Assembly: GCF_013283875.1 (NCBI RefSeq)
Contig: NZ_CP054139.1
Span: 5,980,098-6,044,097 of the forward strand
Reading direction: 5' to 3'
Length of the DNA stretch: 64,000 bases
From: Mucilaginibacter mali
Lineage (GTDB): Bacteria > Bacteroidota > Bacteroidia > Sphingobacteriales > Sphingobacteriaceae
Part shown: piece by piece, positions 52,068 to 60,623 of the stretch
How positions within the stretch are numbered: position 1 is the first letter of the stretch
Layout: each line of letters begins with the position of its first letter
Position numbers and translations under genes: made by a program
Notes under the pieces: model-generated
Databases searched by the model: none
Seen by the model: the letters and a program-made list of their open reading frames with translations, nothing else
What the model was told of the DNA's origin: nothing

Positions 52068-52132
52068 TGACAAGCATCATGAAATAATATGATTTTCGTC
52101 ATTCGGCGATGGGCGACGTTATCCGAGCTTTA
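52068..52132 (+). promoter_or_regulatory. Tandem CRP/FNR-type operators and promoter of small helical protein 2
   Basis: TGA-N6-TCA at 52068-52079 and 52090-52101, centres 22 bp apart. The -7-like GAGCTTTA starts at 52125, 51.5 and 29.5 bp from the two centres. Confidence 0.62.
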
Positions 52133-52155
52133 GGGCAGCTAACTCCGCAAAAACT

Positions 52156-52572
52156 ATGGAACAAACTGACAGCATATCCGCAAGGTCCCTGCAATATTTC
52201 GTCATCGCCAAACGCTGGCGCGCCGATCTCGATTTTTTTAAGATAGAAAGCAGCTTTCTGCGCCAGCTCCTGGACCGCTATATCAGCCGTTTGCAGGATA
52301 GTGATCATATCCGGCAGCTGAACGCCTCCGGTAAACTGTTGGATAAACTGGAATCCCTGGAGGTGGATGACCTGCTGGCCGGTCAGCTGAACCAACTGGA
52401 ACTGATGGCCGAGGATATCATACCCGAAGATTCAGAATCGCTGGCCGCAACACAGGTAAAACTGGAACATTTTATGAGCAGCCTGGTCAAAGAGTTTCGT
52501 GCAGCTAAAGAACAGATTTACCGCCTCGTACTCTCGGTCAGTGCACCGCTGTCGCAGGAAGCTTCGGCTTAA
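52156..52572 (+). CDS. Small helical protein, paralogue family member 2
   Basis: 138 residues, all-helical and acidic, with no signal peptide. Its N-terminal pattern (LQYFVIAKRWRADLDFFKIE then SSFLRQLLDRYISRL) aligns with the proteins at 26883-27308 and 60227-60607. Function unknown. It forms a single-gene unit between a paired operator and a clear terminator, which suggests strong, independent expression in the regulon. Confidence 0.82.
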   Translation: MEQTDSISARSLQYFVIAKRWRADLDFFKIESSFLRQLLDRYISRLQDSDHIRQLNASGKLLDKLESLEVDDLLAGQLNQLELMAEDIIPEDSESLAATQVKLEHFMSSLVKEFRAAKEQIYRLVLSVSAPLSQEASA

Positions 52573-52597
52573 AGAATTTATCCCTAATTAATACCCT

Positions 52598-52625
52598 AAA
52601 AACGCCGGCCCCGTCCGGCGTTTTT
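52598..52625 (+). terminator. Rho-independent terminator
   Basis: CGCCGG (52603-52608) and CCGGCG (52615-52620) form a stem with a CCCCGT loop, preceded by five A and followed by five T. It ends the small helical protein gene. Confidence 0.9.
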
Positions 52626-52647
52626 GCTTAGGTTGCCGCTGATTCTG

Positions 52648-52712
52648 TGTTCACCGTCAGCTTATTTCCTGCGCTGCATCATTTTTTTGGCCAGTTATTC
52701 ACCGGAATTTTA
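52648..52712 (+). promoter_or_regulatory. Degenerate tandem CRP/FNR-type operators and promoter of L,D-transpeptidase
   Basis: TGT-N6-TCA at 52648-52659 and TGC-N6-TCA at 52670-52681 are again 22 bp apart. The -7-like GAATTTTA starts at 52705, 51.5 and 29.5 bp from the centres. Left half-sites carry one mismatch each. Confidence 0.5.
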
Positions 52713-52729
52713 CTAAAAATTAAACGGTC

Positions 52730-54169
52730 ATGAAAAATGTGATGCGAACCACCTTCTTTCTTATTGCCTGTCTGCTGATCCTTCATCCGCTGAACAGCAA
52801 GGCCGCAGGTTTGCCTGCCGACAGCAGCCTGTCTGCAGAGATCAAAAGCCAGCTGCAAATCGACGCCGTATTGCAAAATCTTTATTATCCGAAGTCAGTA
52901 GCGCGCCTTTATGCCGCCAATGCCTTCCGTGCCAGCTGGATCAAACCCCAACCGGGGGATGGCCCGGCCTGGCAGGCGCTGCTGATGATCGACTGCGTGC
53001 TGCAATTTGGCCTTTCCCATGCCGATTATCACCCTGATGAACTGACCTATACGAAAATGCATGATATGCTGGATACTCCTGGCAAGGTGAGCCCGGCTTT
53101 AGAGGCCCGCTACGACATTTTGCTGACCGATGCGATCCTGAACCTGATGAATAACCTCCATTACGGCAAGCTTAACCCGAACTTTCCGGCCAGCCGAATT
53201 GACGCGCAATTGGGTGCTAAGTTTCAGGCAGAGGAAGTGTTGGCAGCGGGACTCGGCCAGAAAGACCTGCTGTCGGTGATCGCTGCAGCACAACCCACTG
53301 ATAAATTATACCGTTCCATGCAAAGGCGCATGCATATGCTGGAAGGCCAGCTGCAGGGGGATTGTTATGAGATCCCCGAAGCTGAGGTTCGCAAATTGGC
53401 CATTAATATGGAACGCCTGCGCTGGGTCAACACCGGTGATAGTGTTTACCTGCAGATCAATATCCCGTCTTATACGCTAATCTATCGTACGCAGGATTCA
53501 GCCTACCGCTTTAAGGTTGTAGTGGGTAAGCCCGAAACGCCGACCCCGACCCTGGTCAGTGCCTTAAAATATATGACCACTGCACCGGAATGGAAGGTGC
53601 CCGCAAAGATATTTGCCAAAGAATTATTACCGAAAGCCAGAAAAGATACGGCTTACCTGGAGAATAACCATTTTGCGATCTATGACCGCAAGGGGAATTT
53701 TGTACAGCCCACTCCCGCCAATCTGGCGCTTGTCAGCAAAACGCCGGCGGTCTATTTTGCCCGACAATCTGCTGGCTGCGACAATGCCCTGGGATTGTTG
53801 GTGTTCCGGTTTGCTAACGCCTATGATATCTACCTGCATGACACGCCGGAACAGGGACTGTTCAAACGTAAAGAACGCGCGTTCAGCCATGGCTGCATCC
53901 GGGTGGAGCAGGCAGAAAAGCTGGGCAGCTTGCTGCTCAGGCGCGATAACAACGCCGCGCGTATAGGATTACTGCACCGGGACATCACCACCTATACCCG
54001 CCAGGACTTCGTTCTGAAAAAACCGGTGACTATCAAGATCACTTACCTGACCTGCATGATGAAGGATGGCGAGTTGCTGGATTTCGGCGATCCCTATCAA
54101 CTGGACCACAATTTGGAAATGGCCATGTATGGTGTTGACCTACCGCTGACCACCGGCCTGAAAAAATAA
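52730..54169 (+). CDS. YcbB-type L,D-transpeptidase
   Basis: 479 residues. A signal peptide (about 1-25) precedes a scaffold domain (LYAANAFRASWIKPQPGDGP, YDILLTDAILNLMNNLHYGK), a substrate-capping region and a YkuD catalytic domain: H387 and C389 in SHGCIRVEQAEKLG are the active site. Such enzymes form 3-3 cross-links in peptidoglycan, which strengthen the wall under stress. The paralogue at 58713-60056 keeps the scaffold but has lost the catalytic residues. Confidence 0.92.
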   Translation: MKNVMRTTFFLIACLLILHPLNSKAAGLPADSSLSAEIKSQLQIDAVLQNLYYPKSVARLYAANAFRASWIKPQPGDGPAWQALLMIDCVLQFGLSHADYHPDELTYTKMHDMLDTPGKVSPALEARYDILLTDAILNLMNNLHYGKLNPNFPASRIDAQLGAKFQAEEVLAAGLGQKDLLSVIAAAQPTDKLYRSMQRRMHMLEGQLQGDCYEIPEAEVRKLAINMERLRWVNTGDSVYLQINIPSYTLIYRTQDSAYRFKVVVGKPETPTPTLVSALKYMTTAPEWKVPAKIFAKELLPKARKDTAYLENNHFAIYDRKGNFVQPTPANLALVSKTPAVYFARQSAGCDNALGLLVFRFANAYDIYLHDTPEQGLFKRKERAFSHGCIRVEQAEKLGSLLLRRDNNAARIGLLHRDITTYTRQDFVLKKPVTIKITYLTCMMKDGELLDFGDPYQLDHNLEMAMYGVDLPLTTGLKK

Positions 54170-54188
54170 TAGTATTGAACCGAAACCC

Positions 54189-54575
54189 ATGTTACGCCGA
54201 CTGACCGCTATAGTCCTCCTGCTTGCGCTGATCAACTGTAGTTTTTCACGCTTCGTGGTATGCACCGGCTTTGGGCTGAACCGTGCTTATATCAGCCAAA
54301 AACTCTGCGTCAATAGAACCAGACCCTGGCTTCATTGCAACGGCAAATGCTACCTGATGAAAAAACTTAGGCAGGCAAAAGAAAATGAAAGGAAACAAAC
54401 AGAAAAGGATAACCTGAGCCGCCTGGAGATCAATTTTTTCCAGGAAGCCCTGGTCTTATCTTTCCTGCAACCAGTAATTCCCAACCAGCAGAAAGCTAAA
54501 TTTCCAGCCTACAGTTATGGCTATAGCAGCCGCTATACAGAAACCCTCTTCCGCCCACCTAAAACGCTGGCCTAA
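54189..54575 (+). CDS. Secreted Cys-containing small protein upstream of TonB receptor
   Basis: 128 residues. A hydrophobic N-terminus (LTAIVLLLALINCSFSRF) is a signal peptide or anchor. The middle holds CVNRTRPWLHCNGKCYLMKK, a Cys/His pattern that recurs in short Bacteroidota proteins encoded next to TonB-dependent receptors and that could bind a metal. The C-terminus is rich in Tyr and Ser. Function unknown. It follows the transpeptidase gene by 19 bp and precedes the receptor by 92 bp. Confidence 0.7.
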   Translation: MLRRLTAIVLLLALINCSFSRFVVCTGFGLNRAYISQKLCVNRTRPWLHCNGKCYLMKKLRQAKENERKQTEKDNLSRLEINFFQEALVLSFLQPVIPNQQKAKFPAYSYGYSSRYTETLFRPPKTLA

Positions 54576-54667
54576 GCTGCAACTCCCGCAGCGGAGCATC
54601 CCCCCTTTAGACATTCTTTTATTCACCGCAGCCGGGCAGGTTCCCTGTTGCTCCGTACCCTTATTTT

Positions 54668-57001
54668 ATGAAAAAGCTATTTTATATATGTAATCTATTA
54701 ATACTGATATCCGGCCAGTTAATGGCCGCCAAAGCCCTGACCATCCGCGGAAAAATATATGACGCGGTGACCCGGGAACCCATACCTGCTGCCACGCTAT
54801 CCGACAGCCTTGGACGTGCCGTTGCCTCATCGCCCGACGGCAGTTTCAGTATCATGACCGCCGCCAAACGTCTTAAGGTTACCTCTATCGGCTACCAAAC
54901 CCGCTGGGTGGAGATCAGCAGTGAAATGCTGACCATTGCCATGCAACCGGCGACCAGCCAACTGGCCCAGGTGGTCGTTAGCGCCAACCGAACCGCTGAA
55001 AAAAGAAGCGAAGCGCCTATTGCGATCGCCAGTATATCCAAGCAAGCTATCGAAGATACCAAGGCCCAGCGCATGGACCTGCTGCTCAATAAGATCAGCG
55101 GGGTGAATATGGTCAACCTCGGTAACGAACAACATGAAATGAGTATCCGCCAGCCCATGAACACGAATAACCTGTTCCTCTATTTAGAGGATGGTATCCC
55201 GATCCGGACCTCGGCAGTATTCAACCACAATGCCTTGCTGGAAATGAATTTGGCCGCAGCCAAAAAGATCGAGCTCATCAAAGGTCCCTCATCGGCCTTA
55301 TATGGTGCGGAAGCCATCGGCGGGGTAGTGAACCTGATCACCCAGGCCCCACCGGCGATTACCTCCGGCATGATCAGCGCGCAAGTCAATAACCAGGGTT
55401 ACCAGCGGACCGATGCGCAATTCGGGTCGACCAGCGGCAAGACCGGTTATATCATCAGCGGCTACTATGCGCACCAGGCAAACGGCCCTATAGCGTATAG
55501 CGACTTTCATAAGACCGCCGTAACCGGGCGGATGGATTACAAGATCGACGCGAATACCCTGTGGACCAACAGCGTTTCCTATATCAACTATTTCAGCGAT
55601 ATGTACGGCAGTCTGGACAGCACGCACTTCGCCCGCAAAAACTATGCGGCACAGGCCTTTTTTACCTATCGCAAAGTGACCGCGCTGCGCGCACGGTCGA
55701 CCATCAGTCATAACTGGAGCGAGAGCGGCAGTACCAATGCAACCTTCCTATACCGCGACAATTCGGTCATTCAAAACCCGTCTTATTCCATCGCTACTTA
55801 CCGTACCGCTGGAAAAAGTACCAACCCCGTATCGCCGGACACTGCGACAGGGAATATTAATAACAATTCTTTTCGCTCTTACGGGATTTATCTGCAGCAT
55901 GTCCAAAAATTCAAATGGCTGGAAAGCAAGCTAATTATCGGCACCAGCGCGGAACTTGATCCGCAATCCTTTTACCAGCAATTCATTTGGGTGAATAAAA
56001 AGATGCAGAACGGCGTAGTCAATTACCCCAGCTATAGCGGCCCAAGCCCGGATTCGGTCATGGCCAATTACCGGACCGTGATCAGCAACTTCGGCTCGTA
56101 CGCGGATTATGATTTTACCGTGGCACCCGGCCTGCGCATTTCTGCCGCCCTGCGCTATGATGCCTTTCAGTATGCTTTTGTCAATGCTTTACCCGGCTCG
56201 AAAGTAACCGGCGGGCCATCGACCATTACCAATTACGGCAAACTGGCCCCCAAGATCGGTTTTACCTACAACGATCATGGTACCGGTTTTTATGGCACTT
56301 ATAGTGAAGGCTATGTACCGCCGCAGATCACCCAGGTGTTTGGCAAAACGACCAACAATGCATATCTGTTGCCGCAGACCTTTAAAAATTACGAACTCGG
56401 CGGCTGGATATCGCTACTGGAAAATAAACTGTACCTCGATTATAGTGCCTACCTGATGAACGGCAGCAACGAGATCATTAACGTCCGTCTACCGGATAAT
56501 ACCGCCCAACCGCAGAATGCCGGCGCGACACGGCACAAAGGGATCGAGTACGGCATCAGCTACCGCCCTTCCGCGGAATGGTACCTGCGTCTCAGTGGCA
56601 GCAATGCGCTGCACACGTTTGTGGATTATGTGGCTTCAGGTGTCGATTATAACGGCATGGAAATGGCCGGTGCACCACATTTTACCGGCAACGCCGAAGT
56701 ACAGTACAAACCGGCATTCTTAAAAGGTTTCCGTATTGGGTTGGAGGAACAGCAGGTAGGCCGTTATTATATGGACAACCTGCAGCAATTACCTTACGCC
56801 GGCTTTAAAGTCACCAACCTGCGCGTGGGTTATGAATGGGGCCAGGCCGAAATCTGGGTCAATGCGCTGAATGTGTTCAACAGCTATTACGCGACGCTGG
56901 CTTCCGCTACCATCAGCAACAAGGTAGCTTCTTATAGTTATAACCTGGGCGATCCCCGTGCGTTTACGCTTGGTTTGGGCTGGCATTTTGGGAAGAAATG
57001 A
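54668..57001 (+). CDS. TonB-dependent outer membrane receptor
   Basis: 777 residues. A signal peptide (about 1-20) is followed by a carboxypeptidase-regulatory-like domain (LTIRGKIYDAVTREPIPAAT, about 23-95), a plug domain (RSEAPIAIASISKQAIEDTK, IKGPSSALYGAEAIGGVVNL) and a 22-strand barrel ending in FTLGLGWHFGKK. No SusD partner is present. The substrate is unknown; the neighbouring Cys protein hints at a metal or metal chelate. No operator of the TGA-N6-TCA type was found directly upstream. Confidence 0.92.
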   Translation: MKKLFYICNLLILISGQLMAAKALTIRGKIYDAVTREPIPAATLSDSLGRAVASSPDGSFSIMTAAKRLKVTSIGYQTRWVEISSEMLTIAMQPATSQLAQVVVSANRTAEKRSEAPIAIASISKQAIEDTKAQRMDLLLNKISGVNMVNLGNEQHEMSIRQPMNTNNLFLYLEDGIPIRTSAVFNHNALLEMNLAAAKKIELIKGPSSALYGAEAIGGVVNLITQAPPAITSGMISAQVNNQGYQRTDAQFGSTSGKTGYIISGYYAHQANGPIAYSDFHKTAVTGRMDYKIDANTLWTNSVSYINYFSDMYGSLDSTHFARKNYAAQAFFTYRKVTALRARSTISHNWSESGSTNATFLYRDNSVIQNPSYSIATYRTAGKSTNPVSPDTATGNINNNSFRSYGIYLQHVQKFKWLESKLIIGTSAELDPQSFYQQFIWVNKKMQNGVVNYPSYSGPSPDSVMANYRTVISNFGSYADYDFTVAPGLRISAALRYDAFQYAFVNALPGSKVTGGPSTITNYGKLAPKIGFTYNDHGTGFYGTYSEGYVPPQITQVFGKTTNNAYLLPQTFKNYELGGWISLLENKLYLDYSAYLMNGSNEIINVRLPDNTAQPQNAGATRHKGIEYGISYRPSAEWYLRLSGSNALHTFVDYVASGVDYNGMEMAGAPHFTGNAEVQYKPAFLKGFRIGLEEQQVGRYYMDNLQQLPYAGFKVTNLRVGYEWGQAEIWVNALNVFNSYYATLASATISNKVASYSYNLGDPRAFTLGLGWHFGKK

Positions 57002-57102
57002 GTTTTCCCAAAATGCGACTTGTCTGGAGACCTACGTTGAAACTAATCATGGTTAACAGGAACAACTTGGACACCAGATAAAAAATAAGGAGCCGGCGGC
57101 TT

Positions 57103-57965
57103 TCAGGACATTTCAGGGATCAATAGTAATGGCATTGCATGTCCGGAAAGCAGTTGCGCAGTGGTACTGCCATGCAGCCAGTGCCGGCATCTGGAATGCT
57201 TTTTATAAACCACTGCCAGGATCGCCGCATGCCTCGATTTACTGAATCTGATAATCGCCGGTGTAGTGTGGTTCGGATAATAATTCTGATACATATAAAA
57301 CGGTATGCCCAGTTTTTCATCCCCTTCATGAAGGTCGCGGCTGCAAATTCTTCCTAGGCGGGCATGTTAAAGGTGCGTTTGGAAACATGCCCGGCAAACA
57401 ACGGTCAACCCAGTGCGTCTGCCAGCGGCCTCAAACAGGCAAGCACCCTCGGGTCCTTCCAGGCCAGGTCAATCGCGAAAGCGATATGGGTGAAAGCAGG
57501 GTCAGGCGTATAACTGGCGGGGATGACCAGCAACGGACAACTTAACAGATCCTCCGTTTTCGCCAGATGATCCGGCCGACCTATAAAATCGAGGTCCGGC
57601 TGATGATCCCTGGCAACGGCCAGCAGGATCTTATTGTTCATAGTTGCCCGCTTTAAACCGCTTTTAAAATTACCCGGGTAGCTGATCGTTTCGATGCTGA
57701 CCGGCGCCAGGTCGCCTTCGCGCATTTCCAGTTGCTGCAAACGCACTACTTCCTGTTTTAACTGATAATCAGGATTATGCGCCTGCCGGCATTGCCTCTC
57801 CAGCGGGAAGGGGGACACATCTTTCACTTTAACGCGGATCGGCTCCTGCCAGACCTGTAGCAGGGTCAGGCGAACCCGTAGCCGGGAAGCTAAATATAAG
57901 GCCATCTCTGCCCCGTTACGGGTGGCAGCCGAAAAGTCAGTCAGAACAAGGATTGTACGCATCAC
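57103..57965 (-). pseudogene. Decayed universal stress protein gene (USP G)
   Basis: Read leftward from ATG 57965 the sequence starts as a normal USP (RTILVLTDFSAATRNGAEMA) and runs 186 codons to a TGA at 57405. The same frame continues with PLFAGHVSKRTFNMPA, a TAG, then EEFAAATFMKGMKN; the next frame resumes with KLGIPFYMYQNYYPNHT and ends AMPLLLIPE at 57103. The total length, 863 bp, equals that of the intact USP genes. Two in-frame stops and one shift at the A-run near 57319 show progressive decay. Its promoter is still recognisable. Confidence 0.8.
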
Positions 57966-57984
57966 AGCAGTTTGATTTGTTCAT

Positions 57985-58027
57985 TAAAGGTCTATTGAAA
58001 TCCTAATTCAGGCAATGATGGACGTCA
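57985..58027 (-). promoter_or_regulatory. CRP/FNR-type operator and promoter of the decayed USP gene
   Basis: TGA-N6-TCA at 58016-58027, with minus-strand GACCTTTA (57992-57985) 29.5 bp from the centre. Confidence 0.5.
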
Positions 58028-58100
58028 TGGAGGCACTTGATAGCCGGCAATATTTTAAGTTTATAAATCCTTCCGGGTATAGCAACCCTGTCACCATAGG

Positions 58101-58165
58101 TGATCACCATCATTTTTAACGGTATTCAACGGTCATTTTTCCTGGCCTGAGCTTGCGTAATTTTG
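58101..58165 (+). promoter_or_regulatory. CRP/FNR-type operator and promoter of second PPOX-fold gene
   Basis: TGA-N6-TCA at 58101-58112 followed by a perfect -7 element TAATTTTG at 58158-58165, 51.5 bp from the centre and 28 bp before the start codon. Confidence 0.68.
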
Positions 58166-58185
58166 GAGTATAAATCATTAAAGCA

Positions 58186-58638
58186 ATGCTCGGAAAACTT
58201 GATCAAACCCAAATGGAAACCCTGCTGCAGCAGCAGGTGACCGGCCACATCGGCTGTCATGCCGACGGCGTAACCTATATTGTACCTGTCAATTATGTCT
58301 ACAGCGCACCCTACGTTTATTGCCACTCGGCAAAAGGAAAAAAGATAGAGATGATGCGCCGCAATCCGAACGTCTGTTTCCAAGTAGATGAGATCAGATC
58401 GATTTTTAACTGGCAAAGCGTGGTGGCCTGGGGCATCTTTGAAGAAGTGACGGATGTAGAAGAATCGGAACGTTTGATGCAGGGACTGATCCACCGCATA
58501 ATGCCCTTAGCAAATGACCCGGGTGATCACCCCTCTCACGGGATCACCGAGAATGACTACGACATTGGCAATGGGGTGGACCTCATCATCTATAAGATCC
58601 ATTTAGAAAAAATGACCGGCAGATTTGAACACCACTAA
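58186..58638 (+). CDS. Pyridoxamine 5'-phosphate oxidase-fold flavin-binding protein (2)
   Basis: 150 residues, closely similar in sequence to the protein at 23061-23513 (GHIGCHADGVTYIVPVNYVY, MMRRNPNVCFQVDEIRSIFN, HPSHGITENDYDIGNGVDLI). Both keep the same split-barrel pattern and both carry an operator 51.5 bp upstream of a perfect -7 element. A flavin or heme cofactor and a role in nitro or nitrosative stress are suggested by the family, not by the sequence itself. Confidence 0.87.
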   Translation: MLGKLDQTQMETLLQQQVTGHIGCHADGVTYIVPVNYVYSAPYVYCHSAKGKKIEMMRRNPNVCFQVDEIRSIFNWQSVVAWGIFEEVTDVEESERLMQGLIHRIMPLANDPGDHPSHGITENDYDIGNGVDLIIYKIHLEKMTGRFEHH

Positions 58639-58671
58639 GTTCCTTGCCGTTCAGCAGCTTAATATTATAGT

Positions 58672-58702
58672 AAAGCCGCTGCCGTGAACCGGTAGCGGCT
58701 TT
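58672..58702. terminator. Bidirectional terminator
   Basis: AAAGCCGCTGCCG pairs with CGGTAGCGGCTTT (58672-58702, one G-T pair) and is followed by a T-rich stretch. It separates the convergent PPOX-fold and transpeptidase-like genes. Confidence 0.85.
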
Positions 58703-58712
58703 TATTTTTGAC

Positions 58713-60056
58713 TCATGGGATATTCACCTTTTTGGCAATGATCTCCGGCAGATCCTGATAGAGCTTCTGTTCCAGTTGCGCATCCAATTGGTAAACATCG
58801 TCAAAAGTGACCAGTCGACCATCCCTGATCAAACAGGTGAGGTAAGTAATCTTGAAGGGAATGGCCCTTTTCAGCTTAATGCTCATTTCCTGTCCCGCAT
58901 TGACACCCTTACGCAATGCCGGCAGCTGGCTATTACCGGGTTGCAATCGCAGCAATTCTGCGGCGAGATCAGCACCATTCGCGATCCCGATATTGCCTTT
59001 GGTTACGGCCCGTTTAGCTTTGCTGTACCATTCCGGGGCATTGAATTCCGCCATACTTACCGGGTATTTGCTCACAAAGACAAATTCTAATTGTGAACGG
59101 AGATTAGGTTTCAAATTTAATTGAACCAAAGGCAATTCCTCAGCAACCCGCAGCGCGCGGATAAGCGTTGCCGCCGGATAAGCGTGGATGCCGGTCAGGG
59201 TTCCGGCCAGCAGCGGTGTCGGGTGTTTCTTGTTGCCTACGATGACCGGGTAGCGGTAGTTCGTATCTTTCAGGAAAACGCTGAGGGTAAAAGTGGGAAT
59301 ATTGACCTGGATATAGGGACCGTCAGCAATGCCTGCCCAGCGCAGCCGTTCCATGTTGATCGCTACCTTGCGGATCTGCTCTTCAGGTACTTCATAACAG
59401 TCGCCGGTATACAGTCCTTTCCATTTATGCATCCAATACTGCAATTGCTGATAAGCTTTAGATTTGGGCTGTACGGCCTCCATCGCCAGTACGATATCCG
59501 GTTGTTTCAATACTGCGGTCAGCACCGTATCCAACCGCAGGTCACCCCGCCCGGCATCCACTGCCGCAGCAGTCAGTTCCGGGTTAAGTTTCCCGTAATG
59601 CAGGTGGTCAAGCAGGGTGAACATAGCATCGGTCAGCAGGATATCAAAAGCTGCCTTTTTCTCAGGGCGGACTGAAGCTGGCCTTTCCATAATGGGCCGC
59701 AGTTCATCATAGGTCAGCTCTGCCGGGTGGTAATCGCTGTGGGACAGTCCATATTGCAGCACGCAATCCAATAGCATCATGGCCTGCCAGGCATGACCGG
59801 CTTCCCCGCGCTCCGGCATCAGCCAAACCTGCCGGTAATCCCGGCTCCGGTAAAAACGCTTGACAGTCATCGGAAAATATAAAGACTTATGATTTGGGGC
59901 GTTATGCAGCTGGTGGCTGATCGGCCCGGTCAGTTCTTCTTTTTGAACTTGTGCGAACGTAGCCTTGCCTGGTAAACAAAAGAAGCAGGCCAGCGCCAGT
60001 ATATACCCGGTGCGGCTAAAGCTGGCAGCGATCCGGTTATAACTTAAGTGTTTCAT
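58713..60056 (-). CDS. YcbB-like protein lacking L,D-transpeptidase catalytic residues
   Basis: 447 residues. A signal peptide (to about residue 35) and the YcbB scaffold are conserved with the enzyme at 52730: DYRQVWLMPERGEAGHAWQA, FDILLTDAMFTLLDHLHYGK, IRKVAINMERLRWAG. Where the active enzyme has SHGCIRVEQAEKL, this protein has TKGNIGIANGADL, so the catalytic His and Cys are gone, and the domain is about 30 residues shorter. The frame is fully open, so it is probably a working non-catalytic protein that binds peptidoglycan or modulates its paralogue. Confidence 0.85.
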   Translation of the reverse strand: MKHLSYNRIAASFSRTGYILALACFFCLPGKATFAQVQKEELTGPISHQLHNAPNHKSLYFPMTVKRFYRSRDYRQVWLMPERGEAGHAWQAMMLLDCVLQYGLSHSDYHPAELTYDELRPIMERPASVRPEKKAAFDILLTDAMFTLLDHLHYGKLNPELTAAAVDAGRGDLRLDTVLTAVLKQPDIVLAMEAVQPKSKAYQQLQYWMHKWKGLYTGDCYEVPEEQIRKVAINMERLRWAGIADGPYIQVNIPTFTLSVFLKDTNYRYPVIVGNKKHPTPLLAGTLTGIHAYPAATLIRALRVAEELPLVQLNLKPNLRSQLEFVFVSKYPVSMAEFNAPEWYSKAKRAVTKGNIGIANGADLAAELLRLQPGNSQLPALRKGVNAGQEMSIKLKRAIPFKITYLTCLIRDGRLVTFDDVYQLDAQLEQKLYQDLPEIIAKKVNIP

Positions 60057-60072
60057 CGTTTTGGTTTTTGAT

Positions 60073-60115
60073 CAAAATTGACCACTTAAACCAGGTTGCG
60101 GAATGATGCCGGTCA
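60073..60115 (-). promoter_or_regulatory. CRP/FNR-type operator and promoter of the YcbB-like gene
   Basis: TGA-N6-TCA at 60104-60115, with minus-strand CAATTTTG (60080-60073) 29.5 bp from the centre and 24 bp before the start codon. Confidence 0.58.
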
Positions 60116-60157
60116 GGGCCGGCCGTGACCTTATCCCGCTTTACTGTTACAGGGAAG

Positions 60158-60222
60158 TGCGGGGCGTCACATTCTCCGGTGCCGGCCATCATTTTCCACC
60201 GGGCCGTAGCTGATTAATCTTG
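60158..60222 (+). promoter_or_regulatory. Degenerate tandem operators and promoter of small helical protein 3
   Basis: TGC-N6-TCA at 60158-60169 and 60180-60191, centres 22 bp apart. The -7-like TAATCTTG starts at 60215, 51.5 and 29.5 bp away. It lies only 12 bp before the ATG, so the message could be leaderless. Confidence 0.5.
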
Positions 60223-60226
60223 TCCT

Positions 60227-60607
60227 ATGAAAAATGTAAGTATTAAACACGTCACCTTTGCCCATCAGGCCATCCATCGGGGCTTGGAATTTTATGCGAT
60301 CGAACTGGTGTTTTTACAGCGCCGGCTCGAAGAAATTGCAGCTGACAACACCGGGCGCAAGGTTTTGGAAAAGGTAGAAACCTTCCAAAACCAGTTTGTC
60401 ATTCACCGTGACCAGATTGCACAACTGCAGCATCGCGTTTCGGAGAATTATGAGCTTTTACAACACAGCCTCGATCCATCAGGAAATTATGTGAACGAAA
60501 AAGTCGTACAGGACAGCGAGAAGATCAGTGATGACTACGCCACCGAGGAACAATTGTTTAAAGACATGCGCCAGGAATTCAACCGCTTTGCAGCAGCCTG
60601 GTTGTAG
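60227..60607 (+). CDS. Small helical protein, paralogue family member 3
   Basis: 126 residues, all-helical, no signal peptide. The segment AIHRGLEFYAIELVFLQRRL followed by EEIAADNTGRKVLEKVETF parallels the proteins at 26883 and 52156, and a long amphipathic helix follows (FVIHRDQIAQLQHRVSENYE). The promoter is unusually close to the ATG. The nuclease gene begins 16 bp after its stop, so the two are probably co-transcribed. Confidence 0.8.
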   Translation: MKNVSIKHVTFAHQAIHRGLEFYAIELVFLQRRLEEIAADNTGRKVLEKVETFQNQFVIHRDQIAQLQHRVSENYELLQHSLDPSGNYVNEKVVQDSEKISDDYATEEQLFKDMRQEFNRFAAAWL

Positions 60608-60623
60608 AACAATATTAAAGGGT

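Noticed and set aside
57038..57049. Another TGA-N6-TCA downstream of the TonB receptor
   Set aside because: No -7-like element lies 29.5 or 51.5 bp away on either strand and no gene starts there; such a motif is expected by chance now and then.
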